This document shows, in pieces, positions 7,169 through 17,084 of a stretch of DNA of 64,000 nucleotides. How positions within the stretch are numbered: position 1 is the first letter of the stretch; the number at the start of each line of letters is the position of its first letter. Below the pieces are notes generated by a model. That model was not told where the DNA came from and searched no databases. It was given only the letters and a program-made list of their open reading frames with translations. This DNA is from Aquitalea sp. LB_tupeE (GTDB lineage Bacteria > Pseudomonadota > Gammaproteobacteria > Burkholderiales > Chromobacteriaceae), in NCBI RefSeq assembly GCF_013391415.1, contig NZ_JACAXB010000011.1:1-64000 (forward strand). The letters run 5' to 3'. The position numbers and the translations under genes are program-made.

Positions 7169-7951
7169 TCAGCTTTCGTAGGAAATCATGGCGCGGTAAG
7201 CATGCCAGCTGGCCAGCCCCAGTACGGGCATGATGACGATCAGGCCAATGAAATAGGTAGCAAAGCCCACCGCAGTAAGAGCCACAATCATAACGGCCCA
7301 TACCGCCATCGTCAGCAGATTCTTGTACACCGCCTGCACGCTGTTGATCATGGCGGTCACCGTGTCCACATCCTTGTCCAGCATCATCGGGATGGCCACC
7401 ACGCTGAGCGAGAACACCGCCACCGCAAACAGGAAGCCGACACCAAAATAGGCCAGCAGGAATGTCATGTTTTCCGGCAACAGGGCATTGCTCAACAAGC
7501 TGTCCAGTGATGGCAGGGCTGCGGTATCAAAAAACAGCGCAAACATGAGCAGTGAAACACGGAACCAGCCAAACACCATCAAGGCCAGCAAGGCGGCGTA
7601 CAGGGTAAAGCCGGGGAGATTGACTCGCCAGGCAAGCATGCTGTGCCACAAATTGACCCGCTGCGTGGCAAACGTGTTTTCATGCTGGCGCGCCAGATCA
7701 TACAGACCAATGGCCAGAAACGGCCCGGCCAGCAGGAACAGCGTGGACAAGGTAAGTACGAACTGTGGCGCGCTATCGAAATAGGCAATCAACAGATAGC
7801 CCATCAAGACAAAAACGGCACCATAAAACATCGCATCGGCCGGTGCGCGGCGCAGGTCCTTCACGCCCTGCTGCAGCCAGACCATGGTTTGGGAAACTTC
7901 AACATGATGAACAACCGGGTGTTCCCGGGACGAGCCGTGGGTGATGTCCAT
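7169..7951 (-). CDS. DUF2189 family integral membrane protein
   Basis: The 260-residue protein has a hydrophilic N-terminus followed by about six hydrophobic segments, beginning near residue 40. The stretch VKDLRRAPADAMFYGAVFVLMGYLL is the usual start of the DUF2189 domain. No biochemical role is known. The stop codon lies ten bases before the hprA start on the same strand, so the two are probably co-transcribed, but the functions do not obviously connect. The start has support from family layout only. Confidence 0.75.
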   Translation of the reverse strand: MDITHGSSREHPVVHHVEVSQTMVWLQQGVKDLRRAPADAMFYGAVFVLMGYLLIAYFDSAPQFVLTLSTLFLLAGPFLAIGLYDLARQHENTFATQRVNLWHSMLAWRVNLPGFTLYAALLALMVFGWFRVSLLMFALFFDTAALPSLDSLLSNALLPENMTFLLAYFGVGFLFAVAVFSLSVVAIPMMLDKDVDTVTAMINSVQAVYKNLLTMAVWAVMIVALTAVGFATYFIGLIVIMPVLGLASWHAYRAMISYES

Positions 7952-8109
7952 GACGAATCCCCTTCTGGTGGTGGGTGGGTAAACCAGACAGTTAATTCTT
8001 TATAAGCTACTGATTGCAAAATACAAATTGCAAATCAATGCTGTCAGACCACAGCGCGCGGCAACTGGTACAATACGAGCCTGCTTGAACCAGATACAAG
8101 GAACACAAG

Positions 8110-8436
8110 ATGAGCGAATTGATCATTGAAGACCTGACGGTGGGCGAAGGTGCCGAAGCTGTCGCCGGCCAGGAAGTGACTGTGCATTACACCGGCTGGC
8201 TGACCAATGGCAGCAAGTTCGACTCCAGCAAGGACCGCTTCCAGCCCTTCAGCTTTCCGCTGGGTGCCGGCCATGTGATCAAGGGCTGGGATCAGGGCGT
8301 CGTTGGCATGAAGGTAGGTGGCAAGCGCAAGCTGACCATTCCAGCAGAACTGGGTTATGGTGCACGCGGTGCTGGTGGCGTGATTCCGCCCAATGCCACC
8401 CTGGTATTCGAAGTGGAACTGCTGCAGGTGGGCTGA
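8110..8436 (+). CDS. FKBP-type peptidyl-prolyl cis-trans isomerase
   Basis: The 108-residue protein is a single FKBP domain. It shows [18 protein letters not shown] near the N-terminus, [25 protein letters not shown] in the middle and [10 protein letters not shown] with [13 protein letters not shown] at the end, so all main active-site residues of the FK506-binding fold are present. It accelerates proline isomerisation during folding and is probably cytoplasmic, since no signal peptide is present. It is close in size to the neisserial rotamase. A two-way terminator follows. Confidence 0.95.
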   Translation: MSELIIEDLTVGEGAEAVAGQEVTVHYTGWLTNGSKFDSSKDRFQPFSFPLGAGHVIKGWDQGVVGMKVGGKRKLTIPAELGYGARGAGGVIPPNATLVFEVELLQVG

Positions 8437-8453
8437 TCCGTCTTCTGTGCATG

Positions 8454-8480
8454 AAAAAGCCACCGTCGCGGTGGCTTTTT
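8454..8480. terminator. Bidirectional terminator between FKBP and DedA genes
   Basis: The stem AAAAAGCCACCG pairs with CGGTGGCTTTTT around a short TCG loop. It gives a T run on both strands between two convergent genes. Confidence 0.9.
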
Positions 8481-8496
8481 CATTTGGCAGTCCGGC

Positions 8497-9126
8497 TCAT
8501 TTTTTCAGGCCGGAATCCTCACAGCATTTCTTGCGCTTACACAGGTAGAGAATCGCCAGACCAGCCAGTAATACTCCGACCACGGAAAGAATACCCATCT
8601 GGCCACGATGCACCATATGCATCAGCCATTCGCGCTGTGTGGCACCGTAATGGCCCAGGTAAACCCACACCGGCACGGAAATCAGCGCGGCAAAGCCATC
8701 CATTAGCAAGAAACGCCAATAGGGTACGCGCCGTGTCATGCCAGCGGTAATGAAGATGGGAGAACGCAAGCCGGGCAGGAAACGGGCAACGAACAGCACC
8801 CAGGTACCGTATTTTTCAAACTTTTCCTGCACAGCTTCAAAGCGTTCGGGCGTCAGGATGCGGGCGATGGGACGGAAACGCTGAACCTTGTGGCCATAGA
8901 AACGCCCCGCAGCAAACATGATGCCGTCACCAGCCAGAACCCCGGCCATCCCCACCATAAACATGATATCGACATCAGCATAGCCAAGGCCGGAAATGAT
9001 GCCGCCAGCCACCAGCGTGATGTCTTCCGGAATCGGAACACCGAAACCACACACCAGCAATACGGTAAAGACAGCCACATAACCGTAACCGGTAAAGAAA
9101 TCGAGAAGTATCTGCAGTATGTCCAT
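8497..9126 (-). CDS. DedA family (SNARE-associated/VTT domain) membrane protein
   Basis: The 209-residue protein has the DedA pattern: a first hydrophobic segment, the motif FGVPIPEDITLVAGG near residue 27, then FARFLPGLRSPIFITAGM with the conserved arginine and proline residues, and further membrane helices. DedA proteins help recycle undecaprenyl phosphate or other lipids and support membrane potential; the exact substrate of this copy is not known. The cysteine- and lysine-rich C-terminus (LCKRKKCCEDSGLKK) is unusual. The start at 9126 is chosen because the upstream in-frame extension is polar and overlaps the divergent alr gene. Confidence 0.85.
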   Translation of the reverse strand: MDILQILLDFFTGYGYVAVFTVLLVCGFGVPIPEDITLVAGGIISGLGYADVDIMFMVGMAGVLAGDGIMFAAGRFYGHKVQRFRPIARILTPERFEAVQEKFEKYGTWVLFVARFLPGLRSPIFITAGMTRRVPYWRFLLMDGFAALISVPVWVYLGHYGATQREWLMHMVHRGQMGILSVVGVLLAGLAILYLCKRKKCCEDSGLKK

Positions 9127-9242
9127 AGTGCTCCGCCGACCGGCACAGTCTTGTCCTGTCACAAGATTTGGCCACGGGCTGATTGTCCGAGTGCATGATC
9201 GGGCGCTTATAATAGCACACCTCGACCTTATCCTTTCTTGAC

Positions 9243-10313
9243 ATGACACGCCCCATACGGGTGGAAATCAATCATTCCGCCCTGCGCCATAACTATCTGC
9301 ATTCCCGTCAACAAGCCGCAGGCTGTTCTGCGCTGGCCGTAATCAAGGCTGATGCCTATGGCCACGGTGCACTGGGCTGCGCCCTTGCCCTGGCTGACAT
9401 TGCCGACGGATTTGCCTTACTCAATATTGAAGATGCCATCGCCCTGCGCAAGGCAGGCATCCAGCAGGCGATTACCCTGCTGGAAGGGCCGTTCGACCAG
9501 TCCGAAGTGGAGGCCATGGCAGAATACCGCATTGCCGGTGCCATTCACTCCTCTCACCAGATTGCCTGGTTACCGGAAGGTTCCCTGCAACAACCGGTGG
9601 AAGTGTGGCTCAAGATCAACAGCGGCATGAACCGGCTGGGCTTCCGTCCGGAACAGGCTGCCTCCGTGATGCAGCAACTGCGCACATTACCGCAAGTGCA
9701 GCTGAGCACCATCATGACGCACTTCGCCACTGCGGATGACGATCGTGGTGTGGCGGCACAATGGCAACGCTTTGCGCCGGTCGCCACTGCTAGTGGCCTG
9801 GCCATCAGTGCGGCCAATTCTGCCGCAGTCTTCCGCCATCCACACACCCATGGTGCTATCGTCCGCCCCGGCATCACCCTGTATGGCTGCTCGCCTTTTT
9901 CCGAATGTCAGGGTGCTGCGCTTGGCCTGCAAACCACCATGACATTGAGCGCGGACATCATTGCCATCCAGCAGTTACAAGCCGGCGACGCCGTGGGTTA
10001 TGGTCTGAATTTCAAGGCCGACAAGCCGATGCGAATAGGCATCGTCGCCTGCGGCTATGCCGACGGCTACCCGCGCATTGCCGCCAATGGCACTCCGGTG
10101 ATGGTGGAAGGCATGCGCAGCGGCACCGTGGGCCGGGTATCCATGGACATGCTGGTGGTGGACTTGACCCATATTCCTGCAGCCACCATCGGCAGCCGGG
10201 TGGAGCTGTGGGGGCCAAATGTGGCGATAGAAGAAGTGGCTGCCGCTGCCGGCACCATTGGCTACGAGCTGATGTGTGCCATTGCGCCGCGCGTACCGCG
10301 CCGCTTGATCTGA
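9243..10313 (+). CDS. alr: Alanine racemase
   Basis: The enzyme makes D-alanine for peptidoglycan with pyridoxal phosphate. Lys35 in VIKADAYGHG is the cofactor-binding lysine and Tyr253 in VGYGLNF is the second catalytic base. The SMDM motif after residue 299 is also conserved. The length of 356 residues is normal. The gene is divergent from the DedA gene and ends at a two-way terminator shared with glmM. Both genes serve cell-wall precursor synthesis. Confidence 0.95.
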   Translation: MTRPIRVEINHSALRHNYLHSRQQAAGCSALAVIKADAYGHGALGCALALADIADGFALLNIEDAIALRKAGIQQAITLLEGPFDQSEVEAMAEYRIAGAIHSSHQIAWLPEGSLQQPVEVWLKINSGMNRLGFRPEQAASVMQQLRTLPQVQLSTIMTHFATADDDRGVAAQWQRFAPVATASGLAISAANSAAVFRHPHTHGAIVRPGITLYGCSPFSECQGAALGLQTTMTLSADIIAIQQLQAGDAVGYGLNFKADKPMRIGIVACGYADGYPRIAANGTPVMVEGMRSGTVGRVSMDMLVVDLTHIPAATIGSRVELWGPNVAIEEVAAAAGTIGYELMCAIAPRVPRRLI

Positions 10314-10332
10314 ACCGATCACACGCCTCCAT

Positions 10333-10367
10333 AAAAAAAGCCGCTGCAACAAACAGCGGCTTTTTTT
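10333..10367. terminator. Bidirectional terminator between alr and glmM
   Basis: GCCGCTG and CAGCGGC pair around a 7-base loop, with A residues before and T residues after. It sits between the two convergent stop codons. Confidence 0.9.
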
Positions 10368-10381
10368 GCAGCCCGACTGAA

Positions 10382-11716
10382 TCAGGCTACACGTTCGATG
10401 GTGGCAGCAATTTCTTTGGCCCACCTTTCCGACAAACTACGGTCGTTGGCCTCTACCATCACCCGTACCACCGGCTCGGTGCCGGAAGGACGCAACACCA
10501 CGCGGCCAATCCCGCTCAGCGCAGCTTCTGCGGCAGACAGTGCCTCGGCAGATGCCGCTTTCCAGTCGCAACCATTGTGACGGACATTGATCATGGTTTG
10601 CGGGAAGGGCGTCCAGTCGCTGCAGGCTTCTTCCAGACTGATGCCCAGTTCGGCCAGGCTGGCCAGAACCTGCAAGCTGGAGATAATGCCATCGCCTGTG
10701 GTGTGCTTGTCCAGGCACAGGATGTGGCCCGAGGCCTCGCCACCCACCAGCCAGCCGTTGGCATGCAGCATTTCCAGCACGTAGCGGTCGCCTACCTTGG
10801 CACGGCCAAAGGCCACGCCAAGCTTGTTGAGCGCCAGCTCCATGGCCATATTGGTCATCACCGTACCGACTACACCACCCTTGAGCTCGCCCTGGGCCGC
10901 ACGCGCCTTGGCAATCACGTAAATCAACTGGTCGCCGTCGTATACCTTGCCATGGCGGTCCACCATGATCAGACGATCACCGTCGCCATCCAGCGAAATC
11001 CCGTAGTCAGCATGGTGCTCCAACACGGCAACTTGCAGGGTTTTCGGATAAGTTGCTCCGACCTTGTCGTTGATGTTGTAGCCATCTGGCTCACCGCCAA
11101 TCACCACGACTTCTGCGCCCAGTTCATGGAATACCTTGGGTGCAATGTGATAGGTGGCACCATTGGCACAATCCACCACCAACTTCAGTTGCTTCAGATT
11201 ACGCTCGCCGGGGAAAGTACTCTTGCAGAATTCGATATAACGCTCGGCAGCTCCGGAAATACGGCGGGCACGCCCCAACTCGGCCGAGCAATTGGTGGTC
11301 ATCGGCTGTTCCAGCATGGCCTCGATTTCCAGCTCCAGCGTGTCATCCAGCTTCTTGCCTCCCTCGGCAAAGAACTTGATGCCATTATCCTGATAGGGAT
11401 TATGTGATGCCGAAATCACCACACCGGCTTCCAGACGCAGGGCGCGGGTAAGGTAGGCAATACCAGGGGTGGGCAGTGGGCCGGTCAGCAGCACATTGAC
11501 CCCTGCGGCAGTAAAGCCGGCTTGCAAGGCCGCTTCCAGCATATAGCCGGAAATACGCGTGTCCTTGCCCACCAGAACTGTCGGGCGGTGATCCTTGTCA
11601 TGATCCACCAGCACCCGTCCAGCTGCATGACCTAACTTGAGAACAAAATCGGGGGTAATGGGAAACTGCCCTACTTCACCACGTACACCATCCGTACCAA
11701 AATATTTGCGACTCAT
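10382..11716 (-). CDS. glmM: Phosphoglucosamine mutase
   Basis: GlmM converts glucosamine-6-phosphate to glucosamine-1-phosphate for UDP-GlcNAc synthesis. The 444-residue protein has the GlmM N-terminus [10 protein letters not shown], the phosphoserine loop VVISASHNP with Ser104, the magnesium loop DGDGDR near residue 245, and the C-terminal phosphate-binding loop [12 protein letters not shown]. It follows folP on the same strand, as in many proteobacteria, with 147 bases between them. Length and motifs are standard. Confidence 0.96.
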   Translation of the reverse strand: MSRKYFGTDGVRGEVGQFPITPDFVLKLGHAAGRVLVDHDKDHRPTVLVGKDTRISGYMLEAALQAGFTAAGVNVLLTGPLPTPGIAYLTRALRLEAGVVISASHNPYQDNGIKFFAEGGKKLDDTLELEIEAMLEQPMTTNCSAELGRARRISGAAERYIEFCKSTFPGERNLKQLKLVVDCANGATYHIAPKVFHELGAEVVVIGGEPDGYNINDKVGATYPKTLQVAVLEHHADYGISLDGDGDRLIMVDRHGKVYDGDQLIYVIAKARAAQGELKGGVVGTVMTNMAMELALNKLGVAFGRAKVGDRYVLEMLHANGWLVGGEASGHILCLDKHTTGDGIISSLQVLASLAELGISLEEACSDWTPFPQTMINVRHNGCDWKAASAEALSAAEAALSGIGRVVLRPSGTEPVVRVMVEANDRSLSERWAKEIAATIERVA

Positions 11717-11863
11717 TTCATCATCCTAGTCACGTTGCTGTAGCACCTGGCCAGCAACGGGTAGCTGCAACAATAACCCTACGGAACAGGCATATTGTAC
11801 CTGCCAGTCCCGTGCGCAGTGCAAGACTGCAGCAGGCAAATCAGATAACACCCGATGGTAAAA

Positions 11864-12712
11864 TCAGCTTGAGGCCGAATACGGCTGCAATGCAGCCCAG
11901 ACTTCCAGCGCCTGCCGGCTGGCTTTGACATCGTGTACCCGCACGATTTTGGCACCGCCTTGCAAGGACAACAGCGCCACTGCGACGCTGGCACCAAGTC
12001 GTTCTGATGGAATAGCCTCGCCGGTAATGGCACCCAGCATGCTTTTGCGCGACAGGCCAACCAGTAGTGGAATGCCGCTGATGGCCTCGATACGCTGCAA
12101 GCCTGCCAGTAATTGCAGGTTATGTTCCAGTGTCTTGCCAAAACCGAAGCCTGGATCAATCAGCAAACGCTCGACAGCAATGTCCGCATCAAGGCATAAC
12201 TGCACCCGACGTCGCAGGTATTGTCCAACCTCGTCGACCACATCCTGATACGCCGGCGCATGCTGCATGCTGTCCGGGTTACCCTGCTTGTGCATCAGGC
12301 ACAGTGCCACCTGGGATGCAGCTACGGCATCCACCGCGCCATCGTCTTCCAGCGCAGACACGTCATTGATGAGGTCGACAGCCCCCAGTTGCAAAGCCGC
12401 TTGCATCACCGCGGTTCGGCGCGTATCCAATGACAAAGGCGCACCAATGTCCTTGAGCTTTTCCAGTACCGGCAGCACCCGGTCCATTTCCTCTTGCACG
12501 CTGACTTCTGGCGCACCGGGACGGGTGGATTCGCCACCAATATCCAGAATAGCTGCGCCATCAGCCAGCATGCTTTGCGCGCGCAGCAATGCAGAGTCCA
12601 GCGTATTGTAGCGACCACCGTCAGAGAAGGAGTCGGGGGTGACATTGAGGATGCCCATGATCATGGGCCGGGAAAGATCGAGCTGGAAGCGCCCGCATTG
12701 AAGCAATTGCAT
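11864..12712 (-). CDS. folP: Dihydropteroate synthase
   Basis: FolP joins p-aminobenzoate to dihydropterin pyrophosphate in folate synthesis and is the sulfonamide target. The 282-residue protein shows the motifs MGILNVTPDSFSDGG, DIGGESTRPGA, DPGFGFGKTLEHN and VGLSRKSMLG and ends near RVHDVKASRQALEVW, the normal order for the TIM-barrel family. The ATG at 12712 gives the usual N-terminus; the longer open frame upstream overlaps ftsH and is not credible. It lies downstream of ftsH, with a leaky terminator-like hairpin between them. Confidence 0.95.
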   Translation of the reverse strand: MQLLQCGRFQLDLSRPMIMGILNVTPDSFSDGGRYNTLDSALLRAQSMLADGAAILDIGGESTRPGAPEVSVQEEMDRVLPVLEKLKDIGAPLSLDTRRTAVMQAALQLGAVDLINDVSALEDDGAVDAVAASQVALCLMHKQGNPDSMQHAPAYQDVVDEVGQYLRRRVQLCLDADIAVERLLIDPGFGFGKTLEHNLQLLAGLQRIEAISGIPLLVGLSRKSMLGAITGEAIPSERLGASVAVALLSLQGGAKIVRVHDVKASRQALEVWAALQPYSASS

Positions 12713-12735
12713 GGAAAATTCTGCCAGATAAATGC

Positions 12736-12768
12736 AAAACAGGGTGACAGCCTGCGCTATCACCCTGT
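12736..12768 (-). terminator. Hairpin after ftsH, probable leaky terminator
   Basis: A 9-bp stem (ACAGGGTGA with TCACCCTGT) and a 12-base loop are followed on the minus strand by TTTTGCATTT. It may reduce expression of folP relative to ftsH. Confidence 0.6.
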
Positions 12769-12780
12769 GGAAACCGGTTA

Positions 12781-14691
12781 TCAGAGTTCCTGAGCCGGGG
12801 TGGATGTCGGTTCTACGGGTGTGGCTTGGGCTGCCTTTTCCTCCGGTTTGGCCGGGAAGCCACTGCCCGGCTTGGGCGGACGTGGCGGCTTGCCATCCAT
12901 GATGTCGTTGATCTGCTCGGCGTCGATGGTTTCCCACTCCAGCAGGGCAGCCGTCATGGCTTCCACCTTGTCGCGGTTCTCATCCAGCAAGCGACGGGCC
13001 AGGGCGTATTGCTCGTCGATGATGCGGCGGATTTCCATATCCACTTGCTGCATGGTGGCTTCCGACATGTTCTTGTGGGTGGTGACCGAACGGCCCAGAA
13101 ATACCTCGCCCTCGTTGTCGCCATACACCATGGGGCCGAGCTTGTCGGACATGCCGTAGCGCGTCACCATGTCGCGCGCCATTTGGGTGGCACGTTCGAA
13201 GTCGTTGGAAGCGCCAGTGGTCATCTGGTTCATGAACAGTTCTTCGGCGATACGGCCACCAAACAGAATGGCCAGACGGTCCAGCAGGTAGCCGCGGTCA
13301 TATGCAAAGCGGTCCTGCTCCGGCAGTTGCATGGTGACACCCAGCGCACGACCGCGCGGGATGATGGTGACCTTGTGCACCGGGTCGGACTTGGGCAGCA
13401 ACTTGGCCACCACCGCATGACCGGATTCGTGATAAGCAGTGTTACGCTTTTCTTCCTCGGTCATCACCATGCTGCGGCGCTCGGCACCCATCATGATCTT
13501 GTCCTTGGCCGATTCAAAATCCAGCATGTCCACCAGGCGCTTGCTGCGACGGGCAGCAAACAGCGCGGCTTCGTTCACCAGGTTGGCCAGATCGGCACCG
13601 GAGAAACCCGGTGTGCCACGAGCGATGATGGAAGCTTCCACATCGGCGGCAATCGGCACCTTGCGCATGTGCACCGACAGAATCTGTTCACGGCCACGGA
13701 TGTCCGGCAGCGGTACCACCACCTGACGGTCGAAACGACCCGGACGCTGCAAGGCAGGGTCCAGTACGTCCGGACGGTTGGTCGCGGCGATCACGATGAC
13801 GGTCTGGTTGGTTTCGAAACCGTCCATCTCCACCAGCAGCTGGTTCAAGGTCTGTTCGCGTTCGTCGTTACCGCCGCCAAGACCGGCACCACGCTGGCGA
13901 CCTACCGCGTCGATTTCGTCGATGAAGATGATGCAAGGAGAGTTCTTTTTGGCTTGCTCGAACATGTCACGCACACGGGCGGCGCCCACACCGACAAACA
14001 TTTCGACAAAGTCAGAACCGGAAATGCTGAAGAACGGTACCTTGGCTTCACCGGCAATGGCCTTGGCCAGCAGGGTTTTACCGGTACCCGGCGAGCCGCA
14101 CAGCAGGATGCCGCGCGGGATGCGGCCACCCAGGCTTTGGTAGCGGGAAGGGTCGCGCAGGTAATCGACGATTTCCTTCACCTCTTCCTTGGCTTCGTCA
14201 CAACCGGCCACATCGGCAAAGGTTACGGTGTTGGTGTCCTGGTCCAGCATGCGCGCCTTGCTCTTGCCAAAGGAGAAGGCACCACCTTTGCCACCACCTT
14301 GCATCTGGCGCATGAAGAATACCCACACACCGATGAGCAGCAGCATCGGGAACCAGCTGATGAAGATGCTCATCAGCATGGACGGTTCTTCTTCCGGCTT
14401 GGCCGAGAAGCGGACATTGTTCTTGATCAGGTCTTCGACCAGTTGCGGATCGTAGGGCGCATAGGTGGCAAATGCCGAACCATCGGTGCGCTTGCCCTTC
14501 AGCCACTGGCCACGCAGCGGATGGCCCTCAATGCTCAGGGACTGCACCTTGCCGGATTCGACATCGCTGATGAATTGCGAGTATTCGATCTGGTTCTGGG
14601 CATCCTGACGTTTGTTGAACTGATTGAATACAGTCATCAGTACCAGACCGATGATGACCCAGATGGCGATGTTTTTGCCGATATTGTTCAC
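12781..14691 (-). CDS. ftsH: ATP-dependent zinc metalloprotease FtsH
   Basis: FtsH is the membrane-anchored AAA+ protease that removes damaged membrane proteins and controls short-lived proteins such as LpxC in other bacteria. Two membrane segments lie near residues 7-23 and 104-126. The AAA domain has Walker A GSPGTGKT (199-206), Walker B IIFIDEID (254-261) and SRH residues around RPGRFDRQ. The protease domain has the zinc motif HESGH (421-425). The tail after residue 600 is rich in proline and alanine. The start codon is GTG. Serine replaces the usual proline in the Walker A loop. Confidence 0.97.
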   Translation of the reverse strand: MNNIGKNIAIWVIIGLVLMTVFNQFNKRQDAQNQIEYSQFISDVESGKVQSLSIEGHPLRGQWLKGKRTDGSAFATYAPYDPQLVEDLIKNNVRFSAKPEEEPSMLMSIFISWFPMLLLIGVWVFFMRQMQGGGKGGAFSFGKSKARMLDQDTNTVTFADVAGCDEAKEEVKEIVDYLRDPSRYQSLGGRIPRGILLCGSPGTGKTLLAKAIAGEAKVPFFSISGSDFVEMFVGVGAARVRDMFEQAKKNSPCIIFIDEIDAVGRQRGAGLGGGNDEREQTLNQLLVEMDGFETNQTVIVIAATNRPDVLDPALQRPGRFDRQVVVPLPDIRGREQILSVHMRKVPIAADVEASIIARGTPGFSGADLANLVNEAALFAARRSKRLVDMLDFESAKDKIMMGAERRSMVMTEEEKRNTAYHESGHAVVAKLLPKSDPVHKVTIIPRGRALGVTMQLPEQDRFAYDRGYLLDRLAILFGGRIAEELFMNQMTTGASNDFERATQMARDMVTRYGMSDKLGPMVYGDNEGEVFLGRSVTTHKNMSEATMQQVDMEIRRIIDEQYALARRLLDENRDKVEAMTAALLEWETIDAEQINDIMDGKPPRPPKPGSGFPAKPEEKAAQATPVEPTSTPAQEL

Positions 14692-14771
14692 GAGTAGCGG
14701 ACTCCTCTGTGCCCTGACTTTACGGTTGTATATTGCATTGGAATGAATTGTAAACCCCGAGGGGGCATATG

Positions 14772-15389
14772 TCAGCGTCGGCCCTTGCCCAGCAGGTAAA
14801 TTTCGCTGGAGCGGTCACGCGAAGCCTTGGGTTTGCGGGTAAGCACCTCGTCAAACAGGTCTCGCATGGACTGCAGGTAGGCCTGGAAATCGCTGCCCTG
14901 GAACACTTTGACGAGAAAACAGCCGCCAGGTTTCAGATGATCACGTGCAAATTCGAGCGCCAGCTCACACAGCAGGAAGCTTCTGGCCTGATCCATGGCA
15001 CTCATTCCTGAGATATTGGGTGCCATGTCGGAAATTACAAGGTCCAGCGCGCGACCATCCAGCAGATCGACAAACTCAGCCAACACTTCATCTTCACGGA
15101 AGTCGCCTTGAATGAAGTCGACGTCAGCAATCGGATTCATCGGCAAAATATCCAGCGCAAATACCTTCCCCTGCGGCCCAACAATACGGGCAGCCACCTG
15201 CGACCAGCTGCCCGGTGCGCTGCCCAGGTCGGCCAGTACCGTGCCCGGGCGGATCAGTTTGTCTTTTTCGTTGATTTCCAGCAGCTTGTAGGCTGCCCGC
15301 GCCCGATAGCCATCTTTCTTGGCCATCTGTACATACTGGTCGTTAACATGCTCGCGCAGCCAGGTATTGCTGCTGGTACTTCTTGCCAT
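14772..15389 (-). CDS. rlmE: 23S rRNA (uridine-2552-2'-O-)-methyltransferase
   Basis: RlmE (FtsJ/RrmJ) methylates the 2'-hydroxyl of U2552 in the ribosomal A loop. The 205-residue protein has the SAM-binding motif [16 protein letters not shown] near residue 55, [13 protein letters not shown] near residue 120, and [14 protein letters not shown] near residue 155, which carry the K-D-K-E catalytic set of this family. Together with ftsH downstream it forms the widely conserved rlmE-ftsH pair, a heat-shock unit in E. coli. It is divergent from yhbY, also a ribosome-linked gene. Confidence 0.95.
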   Translation of the reverse strand: MARSTSSNTWLREHVNDQYVQMAKKDGYRARAAYKLLEINEKDKLIRPGTVLADLGSAPGSWSQVAARIVGPQGKVFALDILPMNPIADVDFIQGDFREDEVLAEFVDLLDGRALDLVISDMAPNISGMSAMDQARSFLLCELALEFARDHLKPGGCFLVKVFQGSDFQAYLQSMRDLFDEVLTRKPKASRDRSSEIYLLGKGRR

Positions 15390-15462
15390 GAGTCGTTTCC
15401 TGCCATTTCACTCAGGTCAGCCATGTCGGCTATCCTGTTGTTTTTCAGTCTGTTTGTGACCA

Positions 15463-15486
15463 GAGTTTGGGCTATGGGCCAAACTC
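15463..15486. promoter_or_regulatory. Perfect dyad over the yhbY promoter
   Basis: GAGTTTGG and CCAAACTC form a perfect 8-bp dyad with an 8-base spacer. It overlaps the -35 element and most of the spacer of the candidate yhbY promoter, where a repressor would act. The protein that might bind is not known. A transcribed hairpin is unlikely because the dyad lies upstream of the predicted start site. Confidence 0.45.
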
Positions 15487-15495
15487 TAGTAGAAT
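15467..15495 (+). promoter_or_regulatory. Candidate yhbY promoter
   Basis: TTGGGC (15467-15472) and TAGAAT (15490-15495) are spaced by 17 bases, giving a start near 15502, 24 bases before the yhbY ATG. Confidence 0.5.
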
Positions 15496-15525
15496 CCGGT
15501 TTTGCTTTGAAACCAAGCCTGTCCA

Positions 15526-15858
15526 ATGAAAATCGAACTGCAACCTTTCCAGCGCCAGCATCTCAAGGGCCTGGCTCAGACTCTCAGCCCGGTCGTGATG
15601 ATCGGCAACAACGGCCTGAGCGACTCCGTACTGCGCGAAATCGCCATCAGCCTGGATGCCCATGAACTGATCAAGATCCGTGTTCAGGGTGATGACCGCG
15701 CTGCGCGCATTGCGCTTTACGAGCAAATTTGCGACGAACTGGGTGCGGCACCGGTGCAGCATATCGGCAAATTGCTGGTACTGTGGCGCCCCAGCGACAA
15801 GCAGCGCATTGTTCTGCCCAAGAACAAGAAAGCGCTGAAGATTGCTTCCCAATCCTGA
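15526..15858 (+). CDS. yhbY: YhbY family ribosome assembly RNA-binding protein (CRM domain)
   Basis: The 110-residue protein is one CRM domain. It has the motif VVMIGNNGLSDSVLREI near residue 25, the HELIKIRV strand, the GKLLVLWRP segment, and a basic C-terminal tail. E. coli YhbY binds pre-50S ribosomal particles, and the fold is shared with chloroplast splicing factors. It is commonly divergent from rlmE, as here, which links two ribosome maturation genes. A short intergenic region with one candidate promoter and dyad precedes it, and an intrinsic terminator follows. Confidence 0.92.
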   Translation: MKIELQPFQRQHLKGLAQTLSPVVMIGNNGLSDSVLREIAISLDAHELIKIRVQGDDRAARIALYEQICDELGAAPVQHIGKLLVLWRPSDKQRIVLPKNKKALKIASQS

Positions 15859-15880
15859 TACTGCCCTTGGGCGGTATAGC

Positions 15881-15908
15881 AAAAGCGGTGGCTTGCCACC
15901 GCTTTTAT
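15881..15908 (+). terminator. Terminator after yhbY
   Basis: A 12-bp stem (AAAAGCGGTGGC with GCCACCGCTTTT) has a 2-base centre and is followed by T-rich sequence. It may also work for the convergent DUF4149 gene. Confidence 0.85.
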
Positions 15909-15954
15909 TTTGCCCGCACCTTATTGTGGACAGGCCATTGGCGGTATTACAAGG

Positions 15955-16383
15955 TCAATCACGGCGCAGGATGTAGGCTAGGCCCATCAGGCTCTGCACC
16001 AGGTAAATCAGGCTGGAAATGGCGTGCCAGGTAGCAAAACCACCGCCAAACAGGCCTTCTGCCGCGTGGTTCATCTGCAGCTTGAGGGCCGCGATGATGG
16101 GCGTTACGGCAAAGTGGTTGATCACGGTACACAGCAGCATGCCGACAATCAGCCAGAAACTGGCTTCTTTCATGCCGCGCACGCCATTGCGCCAGATCGC
16201 ATCCACCAGCAGGAATACCCCACACACCAGCCCTACCCAGGCAATGGCGGCAAACAATTTGCCGGCTACCATGCCAGCCGTCACGGTATCCAGCGACCGG
16301 AACAATACCGGGGCGACGATGATGCCTATCACCCACAAGCCACCAATCCAGAAGGTTCTGGCTATCGCTCGCAATCCGTCCAT
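15955..16383 (-). CDS. DUF4149 domain membrane protein
   Basis: The 142-residue protein has about four hydrophobic segments. It begins MDGLRAIARTFWIGGLWVIGIIVAPVLF, a typical DUF4149 start, and has a conserved HFAVTPII stretch near residue 89. No function is established. The ATG at 16383 is favoured by a GGGAG ribosome site; an upstream in-frame start lacks one. It follows greA on the same strand, but a terminator lies between them, so expression may be partly separate. Confidence 0.75.
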   Translation of the reverse strand: MDGLRAIARTFWIGGLWVIGIIVAPVLFRSLDTVTAGMVAGKLFAAIAWVGLVCGVFLLVDAIWRNGVRGMKEASFWLIVGMLLCTVINHFAVTPIIAALKLQMNHAAEGLFGGGFATWHAISSLIYLVQSLMGLAYILRRD

Positions 16384-16405
16384 GCGTGCTCCCTGACTCC
16401 ACAGC

Positions 16406-16429
16406 AAAAACGCGCTAAAACGCGCGTTT
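16406..16429 (-). terminator. Terminator after greA
   Basis: An 8-bp stem (AAACGCGC with GCGCGTTT) is followed on the minus strand by a T run. It lies between greA and the DUF4149 gene. Confidence 0.75.
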
Positions 16430-16440
16430 GATCTGTCTGC

Positions 16441-16917
16441 TTAGATGTATTTGACGTCCAGCACTTCGTATTCGCGAATGCCGCCCGGGGCCACCACTTC
16501 GGCCACGTCGCCGCTTTCCTTGCCGATCAGCGCACGGGCGATCGGCGAATTGACCGACACCTTGCACAGCTTGATGTCGGCTTCGTCGTCACCGACGATC
16601 TGGTAGGTTACCTGGTCTTCGGTTTCCAGATCCATCAGCTCGACGGTGGCACCAAACACCACGCGGCCATCAGCGTCCAGCTCGGCCGGGTTGATGATCA
16701 TGGCGTTGGAAATCTTGCCTTCCAGTTCGGCGATACGGCCTTCCACGAAGCCCTGGCGCTCTTTGGCCGCATCGTATTCGGCATTCTCGGACAGATCGCC
16801 ATGCGACCGTGCCTCGGCAATCGCTTCGATCACCGCCGGGCGCTCCACGCTTTTCAGGCGTTGCAGTTCTTCTTTGAGAAGTTCGGCGCCACGCAGCGTT
16901 AACGGGACTTTGTTCAT
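16441..16917 (-). CDS. greA: Transcription elongation factor GreA
   Basis: GreA rescues backtracked RNA polymerase by stimulating RNA cleavage. The 158-residue protein starts [22 protein letters not shown]. It has the antiparallel coiled coil with acidic tip residues in [17 protein letters not shown] (about residues 36-52) and a C-terminal FKBP-like domain ending [14 protein letters not shown]...EYEVLDV. The start at 16917 matches the family. It lies downstream of carB and is separated from it by a terminator. Confidence 0.96.
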   Translation of the reverse strand: MNKVPLTLRGAELLKEELQRLKSVERPAVIEAIAEARSHGDLSENAEYDAAKERQGFVEGRIAELEGKISNAMIINPAELDADGRVVFGATVELMDLETEDQVTYQIVGDDEADIKLCKVSVNSPIARALIGKESGDVAEVVAPGGIREYEVLDVKYI

Positions 16918-16954
16918 TCGGGTGCTCTCCTGAGGCGGTACCCCCGCCGTCATC

Positions 16955-16987
16955 AAAAACACAAGCCGCCGTACGAGACGGCGGCTT
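16955..16987 (-). terminator. Terminator after carB
   Basis: A 10-bp stem (AAGCCGCCGT with ACGGCGGCTT) and 5-base loop is followed on the minus strand by GTGTTTTT. It lies between the carB stop and the greA start. Confidence 0.75.
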
Positions 16988-17084
16988 GGCTGTTGCAGTT
17001 CAATGTCTGGATTGTAACGGCAAATCGTCCGCGGTTCAAAGCTTCAACGCACAACTTGCCATCACATTCCGACAGTCAACCACG

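Noticed and set aside
12826-14697. A 623-codon open frame antisense to ftsH
   Set aside because: It is explained by codon bias of ftsH, and its His/Gln/Gly-rich composition is that of a shadow frame.
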